The notes beneath the pieces are model-generated. The model did not search any database. It was not told the origin of the DNA and saw only the letters and a list, made by a program, of their open reading frames with translations. A program made the translations under genes and the position numbers. A stretch of DNA of 64,000 nt from Sambucus nigra (Eukaryota > Streptophyta > Magnoliopsida > Dipsacales > Adoxaceae): contig OX422211.1 of assembly GCA_949130495.1 (NCBI GenBank), positions 535,342,017 to 535,406,016 on the forward strand. The letters are read 5' to 3'. How positions within the stretch are numbered: the stretch's first letter is position 1; every line of letters starts with the position of its first letter. Below are positions 54,938 to 64,000 of this stretch, piece after piece.

Positions 54938-55327
54938 TCAACCTTTAGATTTAGCAAGTGAGGTTTCATGTGAAATCAAATGAGAATCAACAAGTCTAAT
55001 ATCTAGCGCATCTAAAAATGATTTCCTAACCCATATAGATGTATATTTAAAATGATGAGTTTTGGAAACTAATGAAATGCTAGACATAGACTTCCTAGGA
55101 CTTCTTTTAAGATCAAAATAAAATGACCTAAGGTGAACTTTCCTACCATAATGCAAGCATGTGAAAACACAAGGAATGATACCTAAGGTGTGACCTTTTC
55201 TAAAGTCCTTGGACAAAGTCGACCCTCTAAAACAAACAATGGTCTTAGCTTTAGCAACGGAAGTATTTGAACATGATGAGCCAGAACCATTACAACTACT
55301 ACTCGAGCCTTGTAAATCATTTTTCAT
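54938..55327 (-). pseudogene. Sirevirus-type gag, zinc-knuckle part
   Basis: The 130-codon minus-strand frame has a Ser/Asn-rich start (SSSSCNGSGSSCSNTS), a degenerate CCHC segment at about residues 50-70 (CVFTCLHYGRKVHLRSFYFD, where the family has C-x2-C-x4-H-x4-C), and YTSIWVRKSFLD, which matches the W-V-R-K segment that follows the zinc knuckle in Sirevirus gag. The first Cys pair and last Cys are altered, so RNA binding is doubtful. It ends at TAG 54938. Confidence 0.65.
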
Positions 55328-55386
55328 TTTTAAAATTTCAGACTCAAGTAATAAATTAGACTCCTCAAATTTAGGGGACTCCTTCT

Positions 55387-55760
55387 TTAAATTTCAATTA
55401 CACCTAGAAGGTTATCACTCTCCCCCTCAATGTGAGCAAACCTGTCCCTAAGAGTCTTTTCTCGACTATCACTCTCTTTCTTAGACATTTCTAAAATATT
55501 AAAATTGTGATTTATGTCCATGAGCTTTTCACGAAAAATATCTTTTTGAGATAGGGAGATTTGCAAAAACTCAACTTTAGTTTTAAAACAAGAATTTTCA
55601 TTTTCAAGAAATTTAATTCTTTTTGCAAATCTCAAATTTAATTCTCTTAATTTTTCTTTACACTTATTAAGTCCATTAAATTCCTCTCGAATAGAAAAAA
55701 CTTTATTATCATTAGAAATTGACAAATTATCATTAAGGCGTCCCATCGAGAGATACAAAA
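55387..55760 (-). pseudogene. Sirevirus-type gag, coiled-coil part
   Basis: A heptad-rich frame, NGLNKCKEKLRELNLRFAKR then IKFLENENSCFKTKVEFLQI and MSKKESDSREKTLRDRF, lies upstream of the zinc-knuckle part in the same direction and ends at TAG 55387. Long coiled coils in gag are typical for Sireviruses. The longer open frame (from 55974) reads through the PBS and LTR and its first 70 codons are not protein-coding sequence of gag. Confidence 0.65.
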
Positions 55761-55856
55761 TAAAAATGAGAGTGAGGAAAAAATGAACCACCAAAAGATA
55801 CAAGGAGCATAAAAAATTATAAAAGCCAAAAAACGGATCTTTAACGCGATAAATTA

Positions 55857-55876
55857 GCGCTCCGGCTCTGATACCA
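55857..55876 (-). promoter_or_regulatory. Sirevirus-type primer binding site (initiator tRNA-Met)
   Basis: The minus strand reads TGGTATCAGAGCCGGAGCGC two bases inside the LTR end. This fixes 55879-57650 as the 5' LTR. Confidence 0.93.
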
Positions 55877-55878
55877 CT

Positions 55879-57650
55879 TGTTGATGCGCGAGGCCCCAAT
55901 TTCAAAATTGTTATCACAAAAAGCAATTTTCTTTTTAAAGATATGTGGAAGCGAGATGGTTCACACAAAAACAATAAATTTTAATTTCTTTTCAAATTAA
56001 AATTAAACCAAGTGAAATATGATGAAACACACACTCAATTTTAATTTCACTTAAACACAATTAATTTAACCCCAGTCCTAGAAAAGAAATTAAAATTAAA
56101 CCAAGTGAAATATGATGAAACACACACACAATTTTAATTTCACTTAAACACAATTAATTTAACCCCAGTCCTAGAAATTTGCCTAAGTCATATTTTCAAT
56201 ATTACCAAATTAGTCCAAACCAATTTTATCAAATTAAGTGACGACTTGAATTAAATTAACATAAACATTACCCAAATTAATTAGCACCAAATTAAACAAG
56301 TAGTGATTTAGACCAAATTTTATCTTTTTACCTAAGCATGTGTTCTAGGTGATTTTGCAAGATAAAATAAACAATGAATCACTACGCCACGATGTACGAG
56401 GAAAAACCCATAACGGGAAATAACCTCGGACAGTCCTAGCCTCAAATCCACTAAGTATGGTTTTACAAATACAAGACAGTAAGACTTACAACACTCGACT
56501 CGATCCCTTTCAAGCCCCAACGATCCTTCTTGTATACACCTCCACCTAGCGAATAACCACGGAGCTCCACCACGATCTCGGAATCCACCGATCGGACGTT
56601 GTTGGTCACCATCACCCACATTGGGAGCCTTTCTCCAAGTGGGTATGACAACGCAAACAATCTTCTTCTTTGTGGGATTTAGAAGGAAACCCAAACTTTT
56701 TTTCAAACGGTAGAGGTAAAAACCGGTGCCAAACTCCACGCAAAGTATATATATATATATATATATATATATGAACTTGGATAAACAAACTTTGGGTGTA
56801 AAACAAGTGTTTAAAAGATTTTTCTTGAAAGACAACAACACTTAAACAATGAAATTTTCCTTTTTGGAATTATGCTCTCAAACTCTCTCTTAGAGATGGA
56901 ATAGTATGAAAAGGTTAAGTTAAAAAACTTGGTTCCCGCACTTAGATATTCAGGAAAAGAGTTAGTGGAAAAAGTAGTGGGAAAGTGGAAAAAACTGCTC
57001 AAAAATTGCCAATTAACTGTTCCCGCCAAAACTCGTTCGAACGAGATTATCGTTCGAATGAAGTCTCATTCGAACGAGCCTTCTAACGAAGTTCCAGTGT
57101 ATTAAAAAATGAACTCCTTAGAAATATCGTTGGAATTCTCGTTCGAACAGCCATCTCGTTCGAATGACAATTCGAACGATATTTCAGTGGTCAATAGGGG
57201 AATTCGTTGGCAAACTCGTTCGAACGAGATTCTCGTTCGAACGACAAATAATTTCGAACGACAATTTCGAATGAACTTTTAGAATGTTTGAATTTTGATT
57301 TTTAGACCAGAAACATTACTTTAAAGTTTTAATGAAACTTTCTGAAAATAAACAGCAGTTTAAAATAAACTTACACCGATAAAAATATTGTTCCAAGCTC
57401 CTATATATATATTAAAATGCATTCATACTTTAGGGGCAATGGAACCATGTTGATGACGTAGAAACGAGGCACATTACACACGGCATTTGATGAAGCTTTA
57501 ATATCTTGGCCGCTACGTCTTCAATAAACTCGTCATAGGCTTGAATGGATACAATTAAGAACTATCCTATGACTCAAACATTTTTGTCCGGAATTGAGCC
57601 AAAACTGCAAAGGAATCGATTGGAAATTTGTGTCCTTACAACACTCATTT
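55879..57650 (-). repeat. Sirevirus-type 5' LTR (1772 bp)
   Basis: Plus-strand start is TGTTGATGCGCGAGGCCCC and end is GTGTCCTTACA. It includes a private 93-bp tandem duplication (about 55995-56180, marker GATGAAACAC at 56021 and 56114) and the TTCGAACGA palindrome cluster at 57030-57275. The rest is close to the 3' LTR. Confidence 0.93.
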
Positions 57651-57655
57651 GTGAG

Positions 57656-57985
57656 ATAATACACTCAACACCTCATTCCCGACTAGGAGAATATCGCCCA
57701 CATATTGTAATAGAAATACCACCACATTTTTACCAATCTTCTTATAAAGAAAATAATTCCATAAAGTGTTTTTTATACAAAACATAATGGAATAAATAAT
57801 TTAAGAGAAAACGACCAGTGGGTACCTCCACAATTAGAGTGGGCTAAGTTGGTTGTCGTAGAGCATCGGCTGGATTATTATAGAATCTTAGATGTCCTAC
57901 TTTGAGCCATTTTAGATGGTATAAGGACATCTTTCTTTCAAGAGTTTCTCAAAGATTTGATGCCAGCTCTGATCATTGGAAAGTC
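57656..57985 (-). pseudogene. copia-A RT remnant right of the Sirevirus insertion
   Basis: Minus-strand LYKKIGKNVVVFLLQYVGDI continues LLVGNEVLSVLSHK and joins in register to the left part at 51361 when 51362-57655 is removed. It includes the YVDD box as Y-V-G-D. Beyond 57860 the sequence is not recognised. CAGCTCTGATCATTGG at about 57965 may be a decayed PBS, which would mean gag and integrase were deleted. Confidence 0.75.
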
Positions 57986-57999
57986 AAATTCATTGATGG

Positions 58000-59094
58000 C
58001 ATTCCCTAGATTACACCAATAAATAGAGGTATGAGTTATTAACTTTAGCTATATTGGAATTCTAGAGAGTTTCGGGCCAAGTGCTTGGATGTTGGACTAT
58101 AGTACAAACACCAGACAAATAATCAAATTGTCTTCCAAATAAATACTAAGAAATCCCAAATTCTAATCGTGTAATTTATTTCCATTATTTGTTTAATCAT
58201 GATTAATTCCACTAAAAAACTACGAGTGCACTCTAATTTAATTGTATCTAAATCACTCAGAGTAAAGAGCTCTTGTTTCCAAATTATTATTTTGATACAT
58301 AATATGATTCTACATTAAGTGTTTGATACCCTCTTAGTCAAATCAATATGCCACTAATTGATTTTAACCAATATTTAATCAATTCCTTGATTTTTAGAAT
58401 CGAATTATTTGTTAATCCTATTATAAAATAATCTATCGATCGGCTTTATAAGTCTATTAAAGGGTATCACAATCCAAGACTTCTCTTGGACATTGATTCC
58501 TTCGAATTATGATCTTAGACCTACGCACAAAATGATTGCTTAACTTGCAGGGATCTATTGATCCAATTAATCACACCCATGACAATAAAGGCTACAATTG
58601 TGCAAGTATTTTAATTCTCATAACCCTTAGGACTAAAAATCTATGCACCATTTGCAAATGGTGTGAGATTGCCCAAGTTTAATTTAGGCAGGCCTTAGAC
58701 TTGAATCTTGTTATTGGTCATGTTCAATACATTCCTATATATGTCGGTCGCAACCCTCTTTTGTAATATTATACAAGTTGTCGAACCATCAAATAAGTTC
58801 CCGTAGTTTGAGATAAACTACTAGGATTGTGCACGTGGTCATACCATTAGGATGTTGATCCTTATATAGATTGTGAACTGTTTAATTATATTACAACTGA
58901 AATTCCGATCTCTATAATTAATCCAATCCCAACTCACCAAAATTCCTTTTAAGTTAAATTGACCAACATAGATACCACATATTTAGTTATAAATATAAGT
59001 CACTCTCATAAACAATATTCTTATTTTAAAATTAGCTCACAGGCCTTACTGACAAGTAAACATCATACATGGTTTTAAAAATAAAACCCCAACA
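58000..59094 (-). repeat. copia-A right LTR (5' LTR on the minus strand, truncated)
   Basis: It matches the copia family LTR in reverse complement from CCCTAGATTACACCAATAAA to AAAACCCCAACA (59083-59094). It lacks the first 370 bp or so present at 9243-9630. Confidence 0.82.
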
Positions 59095-59999
59095 TGTGGT
59101 TATCCGATTAGGGTTTAGAGAAGGATCGGGTTCCGGGCTATAATGGACTTTGTTCGGACTAAAAAGTAACAATTTTTTGAAGTTTATATGTGGGGACAAG
59201 ATATAGTATTCCGTAAATATAGCTTTAGATTTATGTATTTATTTTGACATGTGAGTTTGGGATAAGAATTCATTAATAATACCTTCAATTATGGTAGACT
59301 GTCATTATATTATTTGATTGCATGTACCAATATTTGTTGCTATGGGCCTGACCCACTTTCACTTACTCTTTTCAAGCTATCATAGTGAACTTCCTTTGGA
59401 CTCTGAACAATGAGAAGTTATATTACATCGATCATGAGGTTGCTCGTTACGTTTCTTATCGATTCAAATTCAAGTTCCTTTTGTCTTTATTTTAATCTTT
59501 ATTGATGAGACATGTGGTTTTGAACATTATTGGATAATGGGTTATGACAGGTGTAGGGATTCCAGAGTTATGGTGGAGGTTGAATAATTATTTCATTTCC
59601 ATGTTTGAACCTTATTAATTTTATTAATTTCATATTTATCCGTGGATCATTATCTATTATAATATTCTAGTTTACACACTTAGAATGGTATTTAAATGTT
59701 TTATGTTCATATTCTTAATATTTAAGAGTGGGCACCTAAAATATGAAACATATGGGTTATAACACATTCGTTTGTGGGTCCGATGACCCTAAGGTTGAAA
59801 TACATGGCATGTGCGAGACATCTAAGGATGAGGGGAGTGATGAAAAGTATTGTTGAACTTTCTAGTGGAGAGACGTTTGATACTTCAACTTTTGAAAAAA
59901 AAATTCCACTTGTTATTGAAGTTGAGGTCTACGAATTAAATTAACTGTGAAAAGATGATATCGCAACAACGTTAACATTATTGACACTATAGTCTTGAT
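59095..59999. other. AT-rich repeat debris, possible gypsy LTR fragment
   Basis: No gene. CTATAATGGACTTTGTTCGG near 59139 and ATGACAGGTGTAGGGATTCC near 59546 recall gypsy LTR sequence (compare 3690 in the first LTR), but no ends are visible. Confidence 0.3.
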
Positions 60000-62225
60000 G
60001 AAACTCTATGACATTAACGAGTCCAAAATATTACAAACTCCGACGAGAGAGAATTTTAAATATCGAACTCAAAGGAGATAGTGTTGTACGAGGGGATGTT
60101 TTCATTAGGTTTTAGACTTCCTTTTTATACCTACATAGGGGATATATTGCATAGTCCTATCCTGGCACCAACCCAACTTGTGCCTCGCTCTTGGAGAGTT
60201 ATATTGGGATCCATTATTTCCTTTAAAACTGTTCACTTGGACAACATTACGCGAGAAGTTTTCACAAGATTATTGTCAACTTTCAATAGCAAGAACTACC
60301 CAAATTTCTACCATTTTACACCTCGTTCCCTAAAACTCAATTATTAAAGTTAATTAAACATCTAAACACAATAAGAAGAAATATCTCTTAATTAGTCGGG
60401 GTCCAAGGAAATTTATAGAGGTGAAGCTGAGCATTACAAACTCGATTAGAGTACATTAGGAATGGGGTCACCCCTAGCGGTATCTCCCTTTACTTTGTAA
60501 AGACATTGCTTTACACTCCTTGTTTCTACTTCGAATTTATTTCGGTTTAAAAGGAACAAAATGTTTAAGTATATTATTATGAGTTGTAATTTCTATATCA
60601 TTCATTGTCTTATATGTAAATCATAATTATCCATTATAAGACCTAAAATTTCTTAGTACTAATGGACATGTTAGGGATGGGGTAATAGTAGTTCTTCATG
60701 TGGTGCTTTCAACTAGAAAAACCATGTGCGCATTATGTATGGTTGATTTTTATAGCTTCTGCATTCATATTTTGAATGGCACGTTACTAAATTGAACTAA
60801 TGAATTTAATTGAACTAGCTTCTTGAGACAAATACCTTTTATTATTATCATTTGCATGTCTTATTAATAGTTTGTCTTTGGATTATGACTTGTCATTTAT
60901 TTTACTTTTACTGAGTTTTCCCCGTCTTGAGTCCTACTTGTTGGGATAAGGTATACGAGGTGTTGAAATAAGGCTTAAAGGTCTTCTAAGAGCTTGTCAG
61001 CTTTATAGAAGTTGGTTGAGGTAGGGATCATTAAAGATTCTTATCCTTATACTTTCTTCTGTAAGAATTCCTTTGCATCATCTTATTATATTCATTGAAC
61101 CATGTATATGTTTTTCTTATTTTCTTTCATACTAACCATAAAACATGAGTTACTGTAATTCGATAATGTCAGTCCTATCCCTACACCGTGAGAGGCGTGC
61201 AGCCAAAAAATTCGAAGGCAAAAAATGTCAACAAATTGTAAGAATATGAGAGTAGATCCTTCCACACTCTTTGGTAACCACAAGTAAAAACTTGAAGTTA
61301 TGGAATCTCTTAGACGAAAATGTGAGCAGGAGTATATTTAAAATCTCGTTCATTCACATATGGGGGATTCTAAGGTCTATAGTCTATACAAGTAACAAAA
61401 CTAACTAATGTGATTATAATAATTTTCTTTTTTGACCAAATAATCCTCATCATTTAAACTGTATTCCTCTTTTTAGAAAAAATTTATGGTGTACGAGTTG
61501 TATAAGTGGTTAGATGCTAACGAGGAGGCTTTACCTACCGCTGCCAAGAACGAGATGAAGTTGGAAGCTCATCAGATTAAGCATCATCAGTGTCGGTCCC
61601 GAGATTTTAGGGGCCTAAGGCGAGCTCTTAAATTGAGGGATCCATATTTAACAAGATATTTTTTTTATTAATTCATAAATTAGATTTTTTTAACCGAAAG
61701 GATGATGACTTATTTTTCGGGAGTTGCAACAAGTTTAAATGTGTGTCCATTCAGTTTTCAACAAATTGTTTTGGAGATGATTGGAAAATGATGCGGTAAA
61801 TATATATACGTATAAAAAAAATTTGGCCCCCTAAAATGCGTCAAAAATCGAGGCCTGAGGCGGCCGCCTCTTTGGCCTCCCTTTAAAACGGGTCCTGAGT
61901 ATCATAAGATAAAAATGAAGAAGGTTATTGGTGAACAAGATATAGAGGACTATAACACGATTTCCCACGACAAAGATTTGTTGGAGGCTAAATACAATGC
62001 ACATGAGAAGGCCTTAAAGGAAGTCATAAATGAATATCATAACTCGACTTCATTTCTGGACGTGGGTTTCGTGTACGTTATACGTATGTCCAACTTAGTC
62101 TTTCCCGAATATATACGAATAAATATTTAGTGATCCTTCACTTTATGATGGATGAACCTAAAGAACTTTCCCTTTCAAAAGATATTAATTAAGAAGATAA
62201 GGCTGAGGAGGCTTCCAATAAAAAG
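60000..62225 (+). pseudogene. Third Tat-type extra ORF (PF04195-like plus coiled coil), plus strand
   Basis: LYDINESKILQTPT (about 60005) leads into VLYEGMFSLGFRLPFYTYIG, DILHSPILAPTQLVPRSWRV and ILGSIISF at 60079-60230, the same domain as in the aORFs of Tat-1 and Tat-2. A coiled-coil exon follows at 61480-62060 (ELYKWLDANEEALPTAAKN, KMKKVIGEQDIEDYNT, DLLEAKYNAHEKALKEV) and an acidic tail near 62150-62225. It is interrupted by a hAT MITE (61588-61897) and a SINE (62236-62397). Without the MITE the reading frame is continuous. Unlike the other two, its nearest Tat gag-protease piece (63100-63860) is on the same strand. Confidence 0.72.
61588..61897. mobile_element. hAT-type MITE (310 bp) inside the extra ORF
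   Basis: It starts CAGTGTCGGTCCCGAG and ends ACGGGTCCTG. The 8-bp target duplications AGCATCAT (61580-61587) and AGTATCAT (61898-61905) match at 7 of 8. The CAG...CTG ends with an 8-bp TSD are the hAT signature, and TTTAGGGGCCTAAGGCG with GAGGCGGCCGCCTC is a common plant MITE layout. It interrupts the coiled-coil exon in frame. Confidence 0.82.
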
Positions 62226-62235
62226 ATTATTACAG

Positions 62236-62397
62236 GGGCTCTTCCTCCCTTAACCAAGGGTCGGGGGTTCGATCTCCGCCTTGGGCATGGAGCAGCCTTA
62301 AATCTCTAGGCCAGCTGTCCCACCCATCGAGGTGCCTACAAATCAGTGAAGGGATTAGTCACTAAGTCGCTAGTGGATACCCTGGTGTAAAAAAAAA
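62236..62397 (+). mobile_element. SINE-like retroelement (tRNA-derived)
   Basis: It has an internal Pol III B box GGTTCGATCTC (62266-62276), a SINE-type body (GGGCATGGAGCAGCC, GTGGATACCCTGGTG) and a terminal A run (62389-62397). No clear A box is present, so the 5' end is truncated or diverged. It splits the acidic tail of the extra ORF. Confidence 0.65.
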
Positions 62398-62544
62398 GGT
62401 ACCGTCGACGACGAGAAATAGGAAACTTTTGTTGAATAAACCCTTGACGGCGTTACTGAGGACCAAGTTTAGCTCTGAAATTTTTGATGTCTTACGAGAA
62501 CAACAAAAGGGGAACCCTTACATATTAAAAACACAACTAAATTA

Positions 62545-63090
62545 AATAAAATCTTCTTCTCATATTTTTTTTATGCAAAATTATCAATTAAGACATCAAA
62601 TATTTTTTTAATAAAGCCTTTTCAATTGATAACATAGTTAATTCATTTATTTTTCTTGTAACATGGTTGAACAAAGGTAAAATTATTTTATTTTTTTAAA
62701 ACTTATTTTCGTCTAGGCAATCGGAACGGATATAGTCAAAATAAAATGTATTGAATGTTTTCGAATGGAGATTTACTCCATTTGTAACAAGTGAACCCAC
62801 GATACAGATTATTCCATAAATAATCTAATCATTTGGAAGACAATAATCCATTGTTTTACTATAACCTTAGACCTCAATTGTTTTTTTTGTTTTATTTTTT
62901 TGGGTGATTCCCTTTTTAAAATTTGAAATTCTAAAAACAATTCATTTGCATCAATAACACAACTCTTTTCATGTGTTAAAAAATCTTGTAGATTAATATA
63001 ATAATTCTCCACACTATCACAGTCGAAAGATCTTAATTTGTTCAAATAAACCAAAAATCCAAGAATGGTGATTGATGAATGATTTCTCTT
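62545..63090 (-). pseudogene. hAT-superfamily transposase remnant (C-terminal)
   Basis: Minus-strand LGFLVYLNKLRSFDCDSVEN, INLQDFLTHEKS and NELFLEFQILKRE match the region before the dimerisation domain of plant hAT proteins of the zinc-finger MYM1-like group. Further on, CSTMLQEK and LCYQLKRLY (62680-62590) match the R-S-T-M-S-Q-E-R-L / A-I-L-S-I-E segment of the hAT dimerisation domain. The intervening part and the catalytic N-terminus are lost or in broken frames. Confidence 0.7.
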
Positions 63091-63099
63091 TAAAAATGA

Positions 63100-63870
63100 A
63101 ATAGGGTCCTTAATCCAAAAGAGAAAACTTTAGAGAACATGTGGAAAGGGCGGAAAAGAATGCAGGACCAGACTAACAGGGAAATAGAGTCTTGAGAGCG
63201 CAAATATAGGAATGAAAAATAAAAGGAGGTTGAGACAGTTGAGAAACTTCATTCGACCGGCCGGATAGGCATGATATCTGGAGGATTCATGGCTGGAGGA
63301 GAGCCCATGTCTGCTTAAAAATCCTATAAATATCAGAATCAGGAACTAATGTAGGTTCAGACTCCCAAACCTCTTGAAGATTGGGAAGATATAATCTTCA
63401 CAGCAAAGGATTCACATGCCCTAATCAATCCACGTTATCACCCTCTCTTTATCTAAGCAATCATATCCAACTAGGTCACTTAGTGGATCATGATAAACAT
63501 AGGTAGTTCAGCAGACTGCATATATTATGATTATTTTGAGAAGATACAACTGGAAGTTAGACAACTCGGACTAGTGAACGGGTCACTTTTAGGCTTTGCA
63601 ATAGAGTAGGTGTACCTTGAGGCGGCAATCAACTTACACCTCACAGTACTGAAAAGCCCAAATCCATCATTTTATAAATTGATTTCTTGGTCTTAAGGTC
63701 ACCATTGGCATATAACATCCTAATGGGATTAAAAACACTCATCCAATTGGATGTGGTGCTTTCCATTATGTCCCTTACCCTTCGGTTCCCAACATCGAAA
63801 GAATTAGGAGAGTTTCATAAAATCCAGTCCCATGCCATGAGTTGATATTTCACCTCGCTAAAGAAAAAGA
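63100..63870 (+). pseudogene. Tat-lineage gag end and protease remnant, plus strand
   Basis: RIGMISGGFMAGGEP (63263-63308) is the I-x-G-G linker at the gag end. ITFTAKDSHALINPRYHPLF follows and then the protease: WIMINIGSSADCIYYDYFEK, LLGFAIE, VYLEAAINLHLTV, FLVLRSPLAYNILMGLKTL and IQLDVVLSIMSLTLRFPTSK. The active site reads N-I-G where D-T/N-G is expected, and stops are present. The order fits Tat gag-protease. RT would lie beyond the window edge; 63870-64000 is not resolved. Confidence 0.8.
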
Positions 63871-64000
63871 AAGAATAATTTTACATAGATGGTCTTGATC
63901 CAGGGAGAAACCAGCTAGAGGATTTCTAGTCTAGGATGTGATCCCAATTTTACTTCTAAAAATATGGCCAAAATGAATGGTCTATGTAGGTTCATCCTTA

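Larger units (their letters stand above)
51362..57650 (-). mobile_element. Non-autonomous Sirevirus-type copia element with gag only, minus strand, 6.3 kb
   Basis: LTRs at 55879-57650 (5') and 51362-53002 (3') have ends TGTAAGGACAC and CGCGCATCAACA (minus strand), flanked by perfect TSDs ACACT (51357-51361 and 57651-57655). The PBS for initiator tRNA-Met is at 55857-55876. The internal region is only 2.9 kb, with a coiled-coil gag and zinc-knuckle remnant and no integrase or RT. Several AGGGGGAG polypurine copies upstream of the 3' LTR and clustered palindromes (TCGTTCGAACGA) in the LTR are features reported for Sireviruses. It inserted into the copia-A RT gene. Confidence 0.88.
9243..59094 (-). 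mobile_element. Outermost Ty1/copia element (copia-A), minus strand, split by three nested insertions
   Basis: The left LTR starts TGTTAGGAAAT at 9243 and the right LTR ends AAAACCCCAACA at 59094. Both match, in reverse complement, the LTR of the plus-strand copia at 27658-50116. Left LTR pieces lie at 9243-10129, 27488-27657 and 50117-50587. Together they give about 1.52 kb, against 1493 bp for the intact family LTR. Degenerate RT and RNase H follow (50690-51361, then 57656-57860), split by a Sirevirus insertion. The right LTR is 5'-truncated and most of gag/integrase is deleted. Candidate TSDs are TATTG (9238-9242) and TGTGG (59095-59099), only 3 of 5 identical, as expected for the oldest layer. 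The model is inferred from junctions. Confidence 0.75.

Noticed and set aside
55387..55974. 195-codon minus-strand ORF read as one membrane protein
   Set aside because: The first 70 codons run through the LTR end and PBS; only the coiled-coil part matches retroelement gag. The hydrophobic stretch is AT-rich leader sequence.
57965..57985. PBS of copia-A (CAGCTCTGATCATTGG)
   Set aside because: It resembles a reversed TGGTATCAGAGC with gaps, but the following LTR terminus is missing, so it is mentioned only as a possibility and not annotated as a feature.
62255..62290. Possible tRNA gene (B-box-like GGTTCGATCTC)
   Set aside because: There is no cloverleaf, anticodon stem or A box, and the A-tailed context points to a SINE.
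1..64000. Host protein-coding genes or a novel defence or biosynthetic system
   Set aside because: Every recognisable coding piece belongs to a transposable-element family, except the B3 fragment, which is captured and incomplete. No intact host gene structure was found.

Overview
The window is nuclear DNA of a flowering plant, probably a eudicot with a large, repeat-rich genome. It is AT-rich, contains no intact host gene, and is built almost entirely of plant transposable elements: Ty1/copia, Sirevirus-type copia, Ty3/gypsy of the Tat lineage, long-LTR gypsy, CACTA, hAT, a long-TIR foldback element and a SINE. Only one piece of host-gene origin is visible, a B3 DNA-binding-domain fragment carried by the CACTA element.

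Layout. 1-2691 is decayed interior of a gypsy element, ending in a polypurine tract and a 2.95-kb 3' LTR (2692-5638). 5639-9242 is intergenic repeat debris, with a two-copy tandem duplication (6763-7364) and a 1-kb foldback element (7495-8486). From 9243 to 59094 I reconstruct one nested insertion complex, using LTR ends and target-site duplications (TSDs). The outermost layer is a copia element on the minus strand (9243-59094). Three insertions split it. (i) A solo Sirevirus-like LTR (10130-27487) is split by a complete Tat-lineage gypsy element, Tat-1 (11033-27154, TSD TTGTT), which in turn carries a CACTA transposon (12422 to about 17930). (ii) A plus-strand copia element of the same family as the host (27658-50116) has its 5' LTR split by a minus-strand solo gypsy LTR (27923-41966, TSD TTATC), which is itself split by a second Tat-lineage element, Tat-2, on the minus strand (28841-40587, TSD AACCT). 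(iii) A gag-only Sirevirus derivative lies on the minus strand (51362-57650, TSD ACACT). When the inserts are removed, the broken LTRs add up to the expected family length of about 1.5 kb, which strongly supports the model.

59095-64000 is a separate cluster. It holds a Tat-type extra ORF on the plus strand (about 60000-62225) broken by a hAT MITE and a SINE, a hAT transposase remnant on the minus strand, and a decayed Tat gag-protease segment that runs off the right edge.

Function. Nothing here looks autonomously active. Tat-1 keeps recognisable protease, RT, two RNase H domains and integrase, but its RT is internally deleted and all three expected integrase acidic positions are substituted. 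Both Tat elements carry an extra ORF antisense to pol, plus tandem repeats in the 3' region and a small hairpin touching the polypurine tract. The CACTA element keeps a nearly complete Tnp2-type transposase, with one in-frame stop and one likely frameshift, together with an inverted pair of B3-domain fragments.
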